Shown here: positions 1 through 9,395 of the stretch, in pieces
Layout: the number at the start of each line of letters is the position of its first letter
How positions within the stretch are numbered: position 1 is the first letter of the stretch
NCBI GenBank assembly: GCA_003577305.1
Contig: QEVL01000006.1
Coordinates: 44,853-108,852, forward strand
DNA from: Burkholderiales bacterium
GTDB lineage: Bacteria; Pseudomonadota; Gammaproteobacteria; Burkholderiales; Burkholderiaceae_E
Direction of reading: 5' to 3'
Length of the DNA stretch: 64,000 nt
Position numbers and translations under genes: made by a program
Notes under the pieces: model-generated
Told to the model about the DNA's origin: nothing
The model's input: the letters and a program-made list of their open reading frames with translations, nothing else
Database searches by the model: none

Positions 1-361
1 GCGGCGCCGGATTCGGGCTGGGCGCGAAGTAGTTGATCGTGTCGAAGCGGTACGGGTTCGGCGGATAGAGCGCCCAGTTGCCGTCTGCCGACAGGCGCTC
101 GCGGATGAACGGGTCGAGATAGTCGGTGGCGGTGCGGAAGTCGCCCCCGAAAGCGGTCTCCGGATACTGCCGCCACAGCGGCCAGTACAGCTGCCCCTCG
201 TAGCTGGCGACGATCGGGCGGTCGTTGGACAGCAACTCGGCCGCGAGGCTCGCGCCGAAGACGAGCGCGAAGATCCACAGGCTCAAGTAACCGCGCCGGT
301 TGGCTCGAAACCGCAGCCAGGCGCGCCTGCCCGGCGAGAGCGAACGCCGCGGCGCCGCCAT
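1..361 (-). CDS. yejE: YejE-like peptide/microcin C ABC permease (partial)
   Basis: Inner-membrane permease subunit of a YejABEF-type oligopeptide importer; only the first 120 codons are in the window and the 3' part lies beyond base 1. The start ATG overlaps the yejB stop by one base (TGATG), which fixes the start and indicates translational coupling. The visible N-terminus has a basic cytoplasmic stretch (RRAWLRFRANRRG), one membrane segment (about residues 26-44) and the long periplasmic loop typical of YejE, with a DYLDPFI segment near residue 85. The family normally has about 340 residues. It follows yejA and yejB in one minus-strand operon. The ATPase gene yejF is expected further on but cannot be seen. 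Confidence 0.85.
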   Translation of the reverse strand, partial: MAAPRRSLSPGRRAWLRFRANRRGYLSLWIFALVFGASLAAELLSNDRPIVASYEGQLYWPLWRQYPETAFGGDFRTATDYLDPFIRERLSADGNWALYPPNPYRFDTINYFAPSPNPAP

Positions 362-1407
362 CAGCCCGTGGCCCCGAACTTCACGCGCGGGTCGACCCAG
401 GTGTAGGCCAGGTCGGTGACGAGCCGGGTGAGCAGGCCGATCAGCGAGAACACGTACAGCGAGCCGAGCACCACCGGATAGTCGCGCCGGATGACCGCCT
501 CGTAGGACAGCAGCCCCAGTCCGTCGAGCGAGAACAGCGTCTCGATCAGCAGCGAGCCGGCGAAGAACGCGCCGACGAAGGCCGCCGGAAACGCGGTGAC
601 CAGCGGGATCATCGCGTTGCGGAACACGTGCCGGTAGAAGACCCGCCTCTCGGCAAGGCCCTTGGCGCGTGCGGTCAGCACGTACTGCTTGCGCATCTCC
701 TCGAGGAAAGTGTTCTTCGTGAGCATCGTGGTCACCGCGAAGCTGCCCACCGTCAGGCAGGCCAGCGGCATCGCCAGGTGCCAGAAGTAGTCGAGCAACT
801 TGCCCGCGAGCGACAGTTCGGCGAAGTCGTCCGACGTGAGTCCGCGCAGCGGGAACAGCTGCCAGAAGCTGCCGCCGCCGAACAGCACCAGCAGCGCCAC
901 ACCCAGCACGAAGCCGGGAATCGCGTAGCCGACCAGGATCGCGATCGAGGTCCACAGGTCGAAGCGGCTGCCGTGGCGCACCGCCTTGGCGATGCCCAGC
1001 GGGATCGACACCAGGTACACGAGCAGGAAGCTCCAGACCCCGAGACTGATCGACACCGGCAGTTTCTCCAGCATCAGCTCCCAGACGCCCTTGTGGTGCA
1101 GGTAGCTGGTGCCCAGGTCGAATACCGCATAGCGCGCCAGCATCTCGAGAAAGCGCTCGTGCGCCGGCCGGTCGAAGCCGTACATCCTGCGGAACTCGGC
1201 GACGCGCTCGGGCTCCACGCCCTGCGCGCCGCGGTACACGCCGCCGGTCGCGGCGACCTCGCCGCCGACGCCGCCGCCGCGCAACTCGCGCACCAGTTGT
1301 TCCACCGGCCCGCCGGGCACGAACTGGATCACCACGAACGAGACGAACAGGATGCCGATCAGCGTGGGCACCATCAGCAGCAGGCGCTTGACGACGTAGG
1401 CCAGCAT
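361..1407 (-). CDS. yejB: YejB-like peptide/microcin C ABC permease
   Basis: Inner-membrane permease of 348 residues, partner of YejE in import of oligopeptides or microcin C-like compounds bound by YejA. It begins [19 protein letters not shown], the usual first membrane segment of DppB/OppB/YejB permeases, followed by a periplasmic domain (residues about 35-130) and five more hydrophobic segments. The EAA-type loop (about residues 205-235, with ARAKGL) contacts the ATPase. The ATG at 1405-1407 overlaps the yejA stop by one base, so all three yej genes are translationally coupled. Length fits the family. YejB is preferred over DppB because of the YejA neighbour and the large first periplasmic loop. 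Confidence 0.9.
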   Translation of the reverse strand: MLAYVVKRLLLMVPTLIGILFVSFVVIQFVPGGPVEQLVRELRGGGVGGEVAATGGVYRGAQGVEPERVAEFRRMYGFDRPAHERFLEMLARYAVFDLGTSYLHHKGVWELMLEKLPVSISLGVWSFLLVYLVSIPLGIAKAVRHGSRFDLWTSIAILVGYAIPGFVLGVALLVLFGGGSFWQLFPLRGLTSDDFAELSLAGKLLDYFWHLAMPLACLTVGSFAVTTMLTKNTFLEEMRKQYVLTARAKGLAERRVFYRHVFRNAMIPLVTAFPAAFVGAFFAGSLLIETLFSLDGLGLLSYEAVIRRDYPVVLGSLYVFSLIGLLTRLVTDLAYTWVDPRVKFGATG

Positions 1408-3200
1408 CAGCGCTTCTCCCACCAGGTCTCGAGCAGCCAGGTCTCGGCCGCGTAGTAGAGCGGCAGCGTGTCGGGGTGCGCCAGCCGCGCACGCCAGGCG
1501 ACGCGGTGCGTGGGTGCATAGAAGTGGGGCACCAGGTACCAGCCGGCGCGCAGCACGCGGTCGAGGGCCCGCGCCGCGGTGACCAGCTCGGCGCGCGTGC
1601 GGCTCGCCAGCAGCCGCTGCACGATCGCGTCGACCGCCCGATCGCGGATGCCGGCGAAATTGTCCGAACCCTTCCCGTCGGCCGCAGTCGACGAGAAGCG
1701 CTCGAGCAGCTCGTTGCCCGGCGTCTGGCTCGCCGCGTAGAGGTGGATCGCGACGTCGAAGTCGAATTCGTCCATCCGCTTCTGGTAGAGCGCCGGATCG
1801 GTGATCCGCAGTCGCGCCGCGATGCCGAGCTTGCCGAGGTTGCGCGCCCAGGGCACCGCGATGCGTTCCAGGCCCTTCGAGTAGCTGAGGATCTCGAAAC
1901 CGAACGCCTGCCCGCGTGCGTTGCGCAGCACGCCTTCGCCGTCGACCTTCCATCCCGCCTCGGCGAGCAGCGCGAGCGCGCGGCGCAGGTTCGCTCTGAG
2001 ACTCGACGGCGGATCGGTGGTGGGCGGCATCACCGCCTCGCCGAACACCGCCGCGTCGAGCTGCGCGCGCAAGGGCTCGAGCAGCGCGAGTTCGTCGGCC
2101 GATGGCAGTCCTTTCGCCTCCATCTCGCTGTTGGTGAAGTAGCTGGGGCTGCGCACGTACTGGCCGTAGAACACCTGGCGGTTCATCCACTCGAAGTCCA
2201 TCGCGAGCGCGAGCGCCTGGCGAACGCGCACGTCGGCGAACGCGGGACGCCGGGTGTTCAGCACGAAGCCCTGCATGCCGGCCGAGTTCGAGTGGCGGAA
2301 TTCGCGCTTGACGATCTCGCCCGAGTCGTAGTGCCGGCCGGTGTGGCCACGCGCCCAGTTCTTCGCCGAGTTCTCGGCCACCCAGTCGAACTCTCCGGCC
2401 TTGAAGCCCTCGAGCCGCGCGGTCTCGTCCTTGAAGTACTTGTAGACCACGCGCTCGAAATTGAACATGCCGCGACGCACGTTCAGGTCGGCGGCCCACC
2501 AGGCGGGGTCGCGGCGATACGTGATCGTCCTGCCCCAGTCGAAACGCTCGATGCGGTAGGGGCCGCTGGTCAGCGGCTCGTCCTGCACCACGCTGTCGAA
2601 CGGCTGGCCCGCGCCCCACTTGCGCGAGAACACCGGCAACTGCATGCCGATGATCATGTGCAGTTCGTGGTTGCGGCGCGCGAACTCGAAGCGCACCGTG
2701 GCCATGTCGACCACGACCACGCGCGCCACGTCGGCGAAGTACTGCCGGAAGCGCGGGTGCGCCTGCCTGCCGGTGAGCACCTCGAACGAGTGGCGCACGT
2801 CTTCGGCGGTGACCGGGTCGCCGTTCCAGAAGCGCGCGCGCGGATTCAGATGGAAAGTGATCGACAGCGCGTCCTCGGCAAAGCGGATGTCGTCGGCGAG
2901 CAGCCCGTACATCGAGAACGGCTCGTCCTCGCTCGACACCGCGAGCGTCTCGAACATCAGCGTTCCCAGGCCCGCAGCCGCCAGGCCGCGCAGCGTGAAC
3001 GGATTGAGCTTGTCGAACGATCCGTAGCCCGCCAGGCTCAGCGTGCCGCCCCTGGGCGCCTGCGGATTCACGTAGTCGAAATGCGCGAAGCCCGGCGGGT
3101 ACTTCGGCGCGTCGCCCCACGCCAGCGCGTGGGCGGCCAGCGCCGGGCCGGCCAGGGCGCCCAGCGTGAGCGCCAGAGCAACGCGTGCGACAATCGTCAT
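1407..3200 (-). CDS. yejA: YejA-like periplasmic solute-binding protein
   Basis: Extracytoplasmic solute-binding protein of cluster C (SBP_bac_5, OppA/DppA-like), 597 residues, feeding the YejBE permease. The chosen ATG ([19 protein letters not shown]) gives a clean Sec signal peptide ending near ALAAHA; a longer frame exists upstream but would bury this signal. The mature start [20 protein letters not shown] is characteristic of YejA, whose members keep the motif [12 protein letters not shown] (about residues 50-61). No Shine-Dalgarno is obvious. It is divergent from fabI, with only 28 bases between the two start codons, so their promoters must overlap coding sequence or each other. Exact substrate is unknown; peptides and peptide antibiotics are the known ligands of the family. 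Confidence 0.9.
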   Translation of the reverse strand: MTIVARVALALTLGALAGPALAAHALAWGDAPKYPPGFAHFDYVNPQAPRGGTLSLAGYGSFDKLNPFTLRGLAAAGLGTLMFETLAVSSEDEPFSMYGLLADDIRFAEDALSITFHLNPRARFWNGDPVTAEDVRHSFEVLTGRQAHPRFRQYFADVARVVVVDMATVRFEFARRNHELHMIIGMQLPVFSRKWGAGQPFDSVVQDEPLTSGPYRIERFDWGRTITYRRDPAWWAADLNVRRGMFNFERVVYKYFKDETARLEGFKAGEFDWVAENSAKNWARGHTGRHYDSGEIVKREFRHSNSAGMQGFVLNTRRPAFADVRVRQALALAMDFEWMNRQVFYGQYVRSPSYFTNSEMEAKGLPSADELALLEPLRAQLDAAVFGEAVMPPTTDPPSSLRANLRRALALLAEAGWKVDGEGVLRNARGQAFGFEILSYSKGLERIAVPWARNLGKLGIAARLRITDPALYQKRMDEFDFDVAIHLYAASQTPGNELLERFSSTAADGKGSDNFAGIRDRAVDAIVQRLLASRTRAELVTAARALDRVLRAGWYLVPHFYAPTHRVAWRARLAHPDTLPLYYAAETWLLETWWEKR

Positions 3201-3228
3201 CGTCGAAGATTCTAGCGGAGACCCCCGA

Positions 3229-4035
3229 ATGGGATTCCTTGCCGGCAAGCGCATCCTGATCACCGGCCTGCTGTCGAACCGCTCGATCGCCTGGGGCATC
3301 GCGCGGGCCTGCCGCGACCAGGGCGCCGAACTCGCCTTCACTTACCAGAACGAGCGCTTCCGGGGGCGCGTCACCGGGATGGCCGCCGACTTCGGCTCGT
3401 CGCTGGTGTTTCCCTGCGACGTTTCCGAAGACGCGCAGATCGACGCGCTGTTCGCTGCGCTGCGCGAACACTGGCAGGGCCTGGACGGGCTGGTTCACGC
3501 GATCGCGTTCGCGCCGCGCGAGGCGATCGCCGGCAACTTCCTCGACGGCGCGAACCGCGAGTCGTTTCGCGTCTCGCACGATGTCTCCGCCTACAGCCTG
3601 GTCGCGCTGGCGAAGGCCGCGCAGCCGATGATGCAGGGTCGCGCGGGCGCGATGCTCACGCTCACCTACCTCGGCGCGGTGCGCGTGCTGCCGCACTACA
3701 ACATGATGGGGCTCGCCAAGGCGAGCCTCGAGGCGGCGGTGCGCTACCTGGCGAGCGACCTCGGCCCGCAGGGCATCCGCGTGAACGGCATCTCGGCCGG
3801 GCCGATCCGCACGCTGGCGGCCAGCGGCATCAAGGACTTCTCCCGCATTCTCGATTTCGTCGGCAGCCATGCGCCGCTGAGGCGCAACGTCACGATCGAG
3901 GACGTCGGCAACGTCGCAGCGTTCCTGCTCTCCGATCTCGCGGCCGGAATCACCGCCGAGATCACTTACGTCGACGCCGGCTTCAGCCAGGTGGTCGGCG
4001 GCATGGTGCTGCCGGGAGGGCCCGACTGCGCGTGA
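3229..4035 (+). CDS. fabI: Enoyl-[acyl-carrier-protein] reductase (NADH)
   Basis: Cytosolic short-chain dehydrogenase fold enzyme catalysing the last step of each fatty acid elongation cycle, reduction of trans-2-enoyl-ACP. The 268-residue product matches E. coli FabI in length (262). Visible features are the divergent nucleotide-binding start [20 protein letters not shown], the SDR segment [11 protein letters not shown], and the catalytic Tyr-x6-Lys signature in [21 protein letters not shown] at 3217-3220 is eight bases before the ATG and decides the start over a longer frame beginning at 3166. Its stop overlaps the GTG start of the senB-like gene, although the two functions are unrelated, so it probably heads a constitutive transcript that also supplies the selenium genes. 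Confidence 0.95.
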   Translation: MGFLAGKRILITGLLSNRSIAWGIARACRDQGAELAFTYQNERFRGRVTGMAADFGSSLVFPCDVSEDAQIDALFAALREHWQGLDGLVHAIAFAPREAIAGNFLDGANRESFRVSHDVSAYSLVALAKAAQPMMQGRAGAMLTLTYLGAVRVLPHYNMMGLAKASLEAAVRYLASDLGPQGIRVNGISAGPIRTLAASGIKDFSRILDFVGSHAPLRRNVTIEDVGNVAAFLLSDLAAGITAEITYVDAGFSQVVGGMVLPGGPDCA

Positions 4036-5048
4036 GCAGGTCGCCGATCAGCCGGATCGTCGTCGTCTCGCCCACGCTGGCTGACGCCAACACCGGGAAC
4101 TGGCAGACCGCGCGCCGCTGGGCGCGGTTCCTGCGCACCCGCTACCGCGTGCGCATCGCGCGCGACTGGGCGGGCGAGGCCGACGACGCCATGATCGCGC
4201 TGCACGCGCGGCGCTCGGCGGCGGCGATCGCCGCGTTCGCGGCCAGCGGCCGGCCGGTGGCGCTGGTGCTCACCGGCACCGACCTGTACCGCGACATCCG
4301 CCACGATCGCGACGCGCAGCGCTCGCTGGTGCTCGCCCGCCGGCTGGTGGTGCTGCAGCCGCAGGGTCTCGGGGAGTTGCCGCCGGCGCTGCGCGGGCGC
4401 GCGACGGTGATCGAGCAGTCGGCGCCGGCGCTCGCGCCGGCAACGCCGCGGCAGCGCACTTACGATCTGCTGCTGGTCGGCCACCTGCGCGCGGAGAAGG
4501 ATCCGCTCACCGCGGTGCGCGCGCTGGCGCGGCTCGACGACGCGGCCTCGCGGCGCATCCGGCTGGTCCACGTGGGCGGCGCGCACGACGAGTCGCTCGC
4601 GCGCCAGATGCGCGAGGCCGCGCGAAGCGATCGGCGCATCGAGTTGCGCGGCCCGCTGCCGCACGCGGCCACACGCTCGCTGATCCGCCGCGGCCGTGTG
4701 CTGTTGCTGCCGTCGCTGATCGAGGGCGGCGCCAACGTGCTGATCGAAGCGGTGACCGCCGGCGTGCCGGTGCTGGCGTCGCGGATCGGCGGCTCGATCG
4801 GGTTGCTCGGCGCCCGCTACCCGGGCTTCTTTCCGCCGGGCGACGACGCGGCCCTGGCCGCACTGATTCACCGCTGCCTCGGCGAGCCGGCCTTCGTCGA
4901 GCGGCTGCGCGCGCACTGCGCGCGGTGCGCGCCGCGGTTTGCGCCGGCGCGCGAGGCAGCAGCCGTGCTGGCGCTGGCGCATAATCTGCTCGAGAGCGGA
5001 TGCGCGGGCGGCGCGCCCGCGCCCTCTTCCCGGAACACCGAACGATGA
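4032..5048 (+). CDS. senB: SenB-type selenosugar synthase (GT4-like glycosyltransferase)
   Basis: Glycosyltransferase-like protein of 338 residues that closely resembles the family (TIGR04348) now known as SenB. SenB joins selenophosphate to a UDP-sugar to make a 1-seleno-sugar in selenoneine biosynthesis. Visible family features are the N-terminal [14 protein letters not shown] segment, [26 protein letters not shown], the repeated LVVLQPQG segment, [20 protein letters not shown] and the C-terminal GT4 loop [20 protein letters not shown]. It starts with GTG overlapping the fabI stop and its stop overlaps the selD ATG by four bases, so enzyme and selenophosphate supply are translationally coupled. 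No senA (EgtB-like selenoneine synthase) is in the window. Family assignment is by recognition; the product made here is inferred. Confidence 0.82.
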   Translation: MSRSPISRIVVVSPTLADANTGNWQTARRWARFLRTRYRVRIARDWAGEADDAMIALHARRSAAAIAAFAASGRPVALVLTGTDLYRDIRHDRDAQRSLVLARRLVVLQPQGLGELPPALRGRATVIEQSAPALAPATPRQRTYDLLLVGHLRAEKDPLTAVRALARLDDAASRRIRLVHVGGAHDESLARQMREAARSDRRIELRGPLPHAATRSLIRRGRVLLLPSLIEGGANVLIEAVTAGVPVLASRIGGSIGLLGARYPGFFPPGDDAALAALIHRCLGEPAFVERLRAHCARCAPRFAPAREAAAVLALAHNLLESGCAGGAPAPSSRNTER

Positions 5049-6106
5049 ACGCACCCGAGATCGCGCAGGCGCCGCGACTGACATCCTTTTCGCACGGCGG
5101 CGGCTGCGGCTGCAAGATCGCCCCTGGCGTGCTCTCCGAGATCCTGCACGGCGCCTCGCGCCTGCCGGTGCCGCCGCAACTGCTCGTGGGCATCGAAAGC
5201 GCCGACGACGCCGCGGTCTACCGGCTCAACGAAGAACAGGCACTGATCGCGACCACCGATTTCTTCATGCCGATCGTCGACGACCCGTACGACTTCGGGC
5301 GCATCGCGGCCACCAATGCGATTTCCGACGTCTACGCAATGGGCGGCACGCCGATCATGGCGCTCGCGGTGGTGGCGATGCCGGTCGATCGGCTGCCGCT
5401 CGACGTGATCCGCCGCATCCTCGAGGGCGGCGAATCGGTGTGCGGTGCAGCCGGCATCCCGGTTGCCGGCGGGCACACGATCGACTCGGTCGAACCGATC
5501 TACGGGCTGGTCGTGCTCGGCCTCGTCCATCCCGACCGGGTCAAGCGCAACACCGGTGCGCGCCCCGGCGACCGGCTGGTGCTCGGCAAGCCGCTCGGCG
5601 TGGGAGTGCTGTCGGCGGCGCTCAAGAAGGGCGAGCTCCCGGCCGAAGGCTACGCCGCGATGCTCGCCAGCACGACGCGGCTGAACACGCCCGGGCAGGC
5701 GCTGGCGAAACTCGAAGCGGTGCACGCGCTCACCGACGTCACCGGCTTCGGCCTGCTCGGCCACCTGCTCGAGGTCTGCCGCGGCGCGCGGCTGTCGGCA
5801 CGCATTTCTGCAGCCTCGGTGCCGCGAATCGCCGGTGTCGACGAACTGATCGCGCGCGGCTTCGCCACCGGCGCCTCGCAGCGCAACTGGGCCGCCTACG
5901 GGCACGAAGTGCGGCTCGACGGCGGCATCGACGAACACCAGCGCACCCTGATGACCGATCCGCAGACTTCCGGCGGCCTGCTGGTGGCGTGCGCGCCCGA
6001 CGCGGTCGACGAAGTGCTCGCGATCTTCCGGCGCGACGGCTTCGACGGCGCCTGCGAGATCGGCGAGTTCGTCGCCGGCGAACCGGGCGTCGAAGTGCTC
6101 GCCTAG
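5045..6106 (+). CDS. selD: Selenide, water dikinase (selenophosphate synthetase)
   Basis: Makes monoselenophosphate from selenide and ATP. The 353-residue protein has the glycine-rich N-terminal catalytic loop SHGGGCGCKIAP; Cys21 and Lys24 correspond to E. coli Cys17 and Lys20, so this is the cysteine and not the selenocysteine form. Later family motifs include ESADDAAVYRL, TTDFFMPIVDDPYDFG with the metal-binding aspartates, AISDVYAMGGTP, and TDVTGFGLLGH. The ATG at 5045 is chosen because it overlaps the senB stop as ATGA. In known sen clusters the SelD homologue next to senB is called senC. Neither selA, selB nor a selU/ybbB-type gene is in the window, so use for the selenosugar enzyme next door is the simplest reading. 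Confidence 0.93.
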   Translation: MNAPEIAQAPRLTSFSHGGGCGCKIAPGVLSEILHGASRLPVPPQLLVGIESADDAAVYRLNEEQALIATTDFFMPIVDDPYDFGRIAATNAISDVYAMGGTPIMALAVVAMPVDRLPLDVIRRILEGGESVCGAAGIPVAGGHTIDSVEPIYGLVVLGLVHPDRVKRNTGARPGDRLVLGKPLGVGVLSAALKKGELPAEGYAAMLASTTRLNTPGQALAKLEAVHALTDVTGFGLLGHLLEVCRGARLSARISAASVPRIAGVDELIARGFATGASQRNWAAYGHEVRLDGGIDEHQRTLMTDPQTSGGLLVACAPDAVDEVLAIFRRDGFDGACEIGEFVAGEPGVEVLA

Positions 6107-6804
6107 TGTCGTTGCCTGCATCGCCGGCGCCCGCGGTCGAGTTGATCGGCGTACGCAAGACGTTCGCCGGACGCGCGGTGCTCGACGGCGTCGACCTGAA
6201 CGTGAGGCGCGGCGAGCGGGTCGCACTGCTCGGTGAATCGGGCAGCGGCAAGTCGACGCTGTTGCACCTGATCGCCGGCCTCGAACCGGTCGACGCGGGG
6301 ATGGTGCGCGTCGCCGGCACCGAAGTGTCCGCGCTCGATGCCGACGCCGCAGCGAGCTTCCGGCGCAGCGCCATCGGTTTCGTGTTCCAGGCCTTCCACC
6401 TGTTGCCGCATCTCGATGCCGCGCGCAACGTCGCGGTGCCGCTGCTGCTGAACGGCGTCGCTGCGCCCGCCGCGCTCGAGCGGGCAACGGCGATGCTCGC
6501 GAGAGTCGGACTGGCCGGGCGCGCGAGCGCCTGGCCGCGCGAACTCTCCGGCGGCGAGCAGCAGCGCGTGGCGCTCGCACGCGCGCTGGTGCACGCTCCG
6601 GCGCTGGTGCTCGCCGACGAGCCCACCGGCAATCTCGACCCGAGCACTGCCGCGCAGGCGCTGGCACTGATTGCCGGCGCGCTCGAGTCGAGCGGCGCCG
6701 CGCTGGTGCTGGTCACGCATTCGGCGCAGGCCGCCGCGATCGCCCATCGGCGGCTGCGGCTCGATGCGCGCGGCCTGCGCCCCGACGACGCGACGCTGCC
6801 ATGA
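6106..6804 (+). CDS. ABC transporter ATPase, LolD/MacB-like
   Basis: Cytoplasmic ATP-binding subunit of 232 residues for the FtsX-type permease that follows. Walker A is GESGSGKST (about residues 45-53), the Q-loop lies in VFQAFHLLPHLDA, the signature is LSGGEQQRVALARALV and Walker B is LVLADEPTGNLD, with the switch histidine in LVTHSAQ. The start is a GTG whose G is the last base of the selD stop. The stop overlaps the permease ATG by four bases. ATPases of this class work with FtsX-like permeases that move lipids, lipoproteins or hydrophobic compounds outward or act mechanically; they are not solute importers. Coupling to the next two genes suggests a three-part envelope system. Confidence 0.9.
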   Translation: MSLPASPAPAVELIGVRKTFAGRAVLDGVDLNVRRGERVALLGESGSGKSTLLHLIAGLEPVDAGMVRVAGTEVSALDADAAASFRRSAIGFVFQAFHLLPHLDAARNVAVPLLLNGVAAPAALERATAMLARVGLAGRASAWPRELSGGEQQRVALARALVHAPALVLADEPTGNLDPSTAAQALALIAGALESSGAALVLVTHSAQAAAIAHRRLRLDARGLRPDDATLP

Positions 6805-9395
6805 GCGCGCCCGCGGCAGTGCACGCGCGCGCTGCCGACGGGCGCCTGGCGCTGCTCGGCTGGCTGTGGCGCGCCCAGGCGCGCGCGCAGCCCGGGCGCG
6901 CGCTGACGGCGGTGCTCGCGATCGCGATCGGCGTCGCGCTGGCGCTGGCGATCCACCTGGTGAACCGCTCGGCGCTCGAGGAATTCGCGACTGCGATGTC
7001 GACGGTGAACGGCGAAGCGCAGGCGCAATTGCGCGCGCGCGCCGGCAGCTTCGACGAAACCTTGTATCCGCGACTCGCCGCCAGCGCCGACGGCGCCTCG
7101 GTGAGCCCGGTGATCGACGCGGTCTTCGCGCTCGCCGATCGGCCCGGCGAGACGCTGCGCGTCATCGGCATCGACGCTTTCCGTGCCGCCGCGGTGACTC
7201 CCGCGCTGCTGCCGTCGACCGGCGCCGGCGAACAGGCGGGCGCCGCGTCGCCGCTGTTCGCCGACGACACCGTGTTCCTGTCGAACGCCGCGCTCACCGC
7301 GCTCGGCCTGGCCGAAGGCGATACGCTGCGGCTGCGCGCCGGCACGCGCACCGTGGCGCTGCGCATCGCGGGCACGCTGGCGCGGGTCGCGGCCGGCCAG
7401 CGGCTCGCGGTGATGGATCTCGGTGCGATGCAGTGGCGGCTGGGCTGGCTCGGCCGGCTCTCGCGCCTCGACCTGCGCTTTGCCGATGCCGGCGATGGCG
7501 CGCGGCTGCGCGCGCGCTGGCAGGCGCTGCTGCCGCCCGAGGTCGTCTGGAGCGCACCCGACGCGAGCCGGCAGCGCATGTCGAACCTGTCGCGCGCCTA
7601 TCGGGTGAACCTGGGCATGCTCGCGCTGGTGGCGCTGCTCACCGGCGGCTACATCGTCCACGCGACGACCGCGCTCGGCGTGGCGCGCCAGCAGCGCGAA
7701 CTGGCACTGCTCGGCGTGCTCGGCGCACGTCCGCGGCTGCTGCTCGCGCAGGTGCTCGGCCAGGCGCTGCTGCTCGGTTCGGCCGGCGCGGCACTGGGCA
7801 CGCTGGGCGGCGTGGCACTGGCCGGCGCGTTGCTCGCCTGGGTCGGCGGAGACCTGGGGGGCGGCTATTTCTCGGGCAGCCACCCCGCGCTCGCGCTCGA
7901 TGCGCTCACGCTCGCCGCTTTTGCCGGCGCCGGCCTGGCCACCGCATTGCTCGGCGCGCTGGCGCCGGCACGCGCGGCGAGCCGCACGCCGGCCGCGCGT
8001 GCACTGCGCGCCGGCAGCGTCGAGGAGACACTGCACGGCCGCGGCGGCGCGGTCGCACTCGCCTGGCCGATCGGCTGCTTCGCGGCGGGCGCGGCAGCGC
8101 TCGCGCTGCCGCCGCTCGACGGGCTGCCATGGCCCTCGTACGCAGCGATCGCCGCATGGCTCGCCGGCGGCATCGCGCTGGTGCCGTACGTCGTGGCAGC
8201 GAGTTCACGCGGCTTCGCCCGACTGGCCTCGTCGCGCGTGGCCGGGCCGATCGCATGGCTGGCCGCACATCGGCTGCACGGCGCACCGGCGAGCGCGTCG
8301 GCGGCGATGTCTGGCATCGTCGCGAGCGTCGCGCTGGCCGGCGCGATGGCAATCATGGTGTCGAGCTTTCGCGACTCGGTCGACCGCTGGCTGGGCGCCG
8401 TGCTCCCGGCCGACGCTTATGCGCGGATCGCCTCGGGCGCGGCCACCGCCGCGATCGATCCGGCGCTGCGCGAGCGCTTCGCGCACGCGCCGGGCGTGGC
8501 GCGCGCCGAGTTCTCGCGCAGCCTCGAGCTCACGCTCGACCCGTCGCGTCCGCCGCTGGTGCTGATCGCGCGCCCGATCGATCGGCTGCGCCCGCAGCGA
8601 CGGCTGGCGATCACCGGCGAGGTGCTTGCGCCACCGCCGGGCGCGATCGCAGTCTACGCGAGCGAGGCCGCAGCCGACCTCTACGGCTGGACGCCGGGCA
8701 GTCTCGTCACACTGCCGCTGCCGGGAGCCGCTGCGGCGCAGCGCTTCTTCGTCGCCGCGATCTGGCGCGACTACGCACGCCAGCACGGCGCGCTCGCACT
8801 CGACGCGGCCGACTACCGCGCGCTCACCGGCGATGCGACGAGCAGCGACGTCGCGCTGTGGTTCGACGCGGCGATCGCACCGTCGGCCGCGATCGCCGCG
8901 CTGCGCGAGGCACTGTCCGGCATCGCCGGCCTGGAGTTGCGCGCGACCGGCGAATTGCGCGCGCTGTCGCTGCGCATTTTCGATCGCAGTTTCGCGGTCA
9001 CCTACGCGCTCGAAGCGATCGCGATCGTGGTCGCGCTGTTCGGTGTGGCCTCGGCGTGGGCCGCCGAAGGGCTGGCGCGGACACGCGAATTCGGCATGCT
9101 GCGCCACCTGGGGCTGCGCCGGCGCGACGTCGCGCGCCTGTTCGCCACCGAAGCGGCGCTGCAGATCGGCATCGCCTCCGCCTGGGGCACGGCACTCGGC
9201 GCGATGATCGCGATGGTGCTGGTTCATCGGGTCAATCCGCAGTCGTTTCACTGGACCATGGACCTGTCCTGGCCGGTGGGCCTGCTCGGCGCCGCCGCGG
9301 CCGCGCTGCTCGCGCTGGGCGTGGCTGCCGCGGTGCTCGCGGCGCGTTCGACGATGTCCGACGCGCCGGTGCGCGCATTGCGCGAGGACTGGTGA
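6801..9395 (+). CDS. FtsX-like ABC transporter permease, large two-domain type
   Basis: Integral membrane protein of 864 residues with two FtsX-like halves. A first membrane segment lies near residues 32-55, then a periplasmic domain to about residue 260. A triple of hydrophobic segments follows (about 270-400), with the FtsX core near GGYIVHATTALGVARQQRELALLGVLGA. Two central segments, a second periplasmic domain (about 550-710) and a C-terminal triple complete it; ARTREFGMLRHLGLRRRDV is the second coupling-helix motif. The arrangement resembles YbbP and the AttFGH-type permeases. It is coupled by four-base overlaps to the ATPase before it and the lipoprotein gene after it. The transported or released substrate is not evident from sequence. 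Confidence 0.88.
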   Translation: MSAPAAVHARAADGRLALLGWLWRAQARAQPGRALTAVLAIAIGVALALAIHLVNRSALEEFATAMSTVNGEAQAQLRARAGSFDETLYPRLAASADGASVSPVIDAVFALADRPGETLRVIGIDAFRAAAVTPALLPSTGAGEQAGAASPLFADDTVFLSNAALTALGLAEGDTLRLRAGTRTVALRIAGTLARVAAGQRLAVMDLGAMQWRLGWLGRLSRLDLRFADAGDGARLRARWQALLPPEVVWSAPDASRQRMSNLSRAYRVNLGMLALVALLTGGYIVHATTALGVARQQRELALLGVLGARPRLLLAQVLGQALLLGSAGAALGTLGGVALAGALLAWVGGDLGGGYFSGSHPALALDALTLAAFAGAGLATALLGALAPARAASRTPAARALRAGSVEETLHGRGGAVALAWPIGCFAAGAAALALPPLDGLPWPSYAAIAAWLAGGIALVPYVVAASSRGFARLASSRVAGPIAWLAAHRLHGAPASASAAMSGIVASVALAGAMAIMVSSFRDSVDRWLGAVLPADAYARIASGAATAAIDPALRERFAHAPGVARAEFSRSLELTLDPSRPPLVLIARPIDRLRPQRRLAITGEVLAPPPGAIAVYASEAAADLYGWTPGSLVTLPLPGAAAAQRFFVAAIWRDYARQHGALALDAADYRALTGDATSSDVALWFDAAIAPSAAIAALREALSGIAGLELRATGELRALSLRIFDRSFAVTYALEAIAIVVALFGVASAWAAEGLARTREFGMLRHLGLRRRDVARLFATEAALQIGIASAWGTALGAMIAMVLVHRVNPQSFHWTMDLSWPVGLLGAAAAALLALGVAAAVLAARSTMSDAPVRALREDW

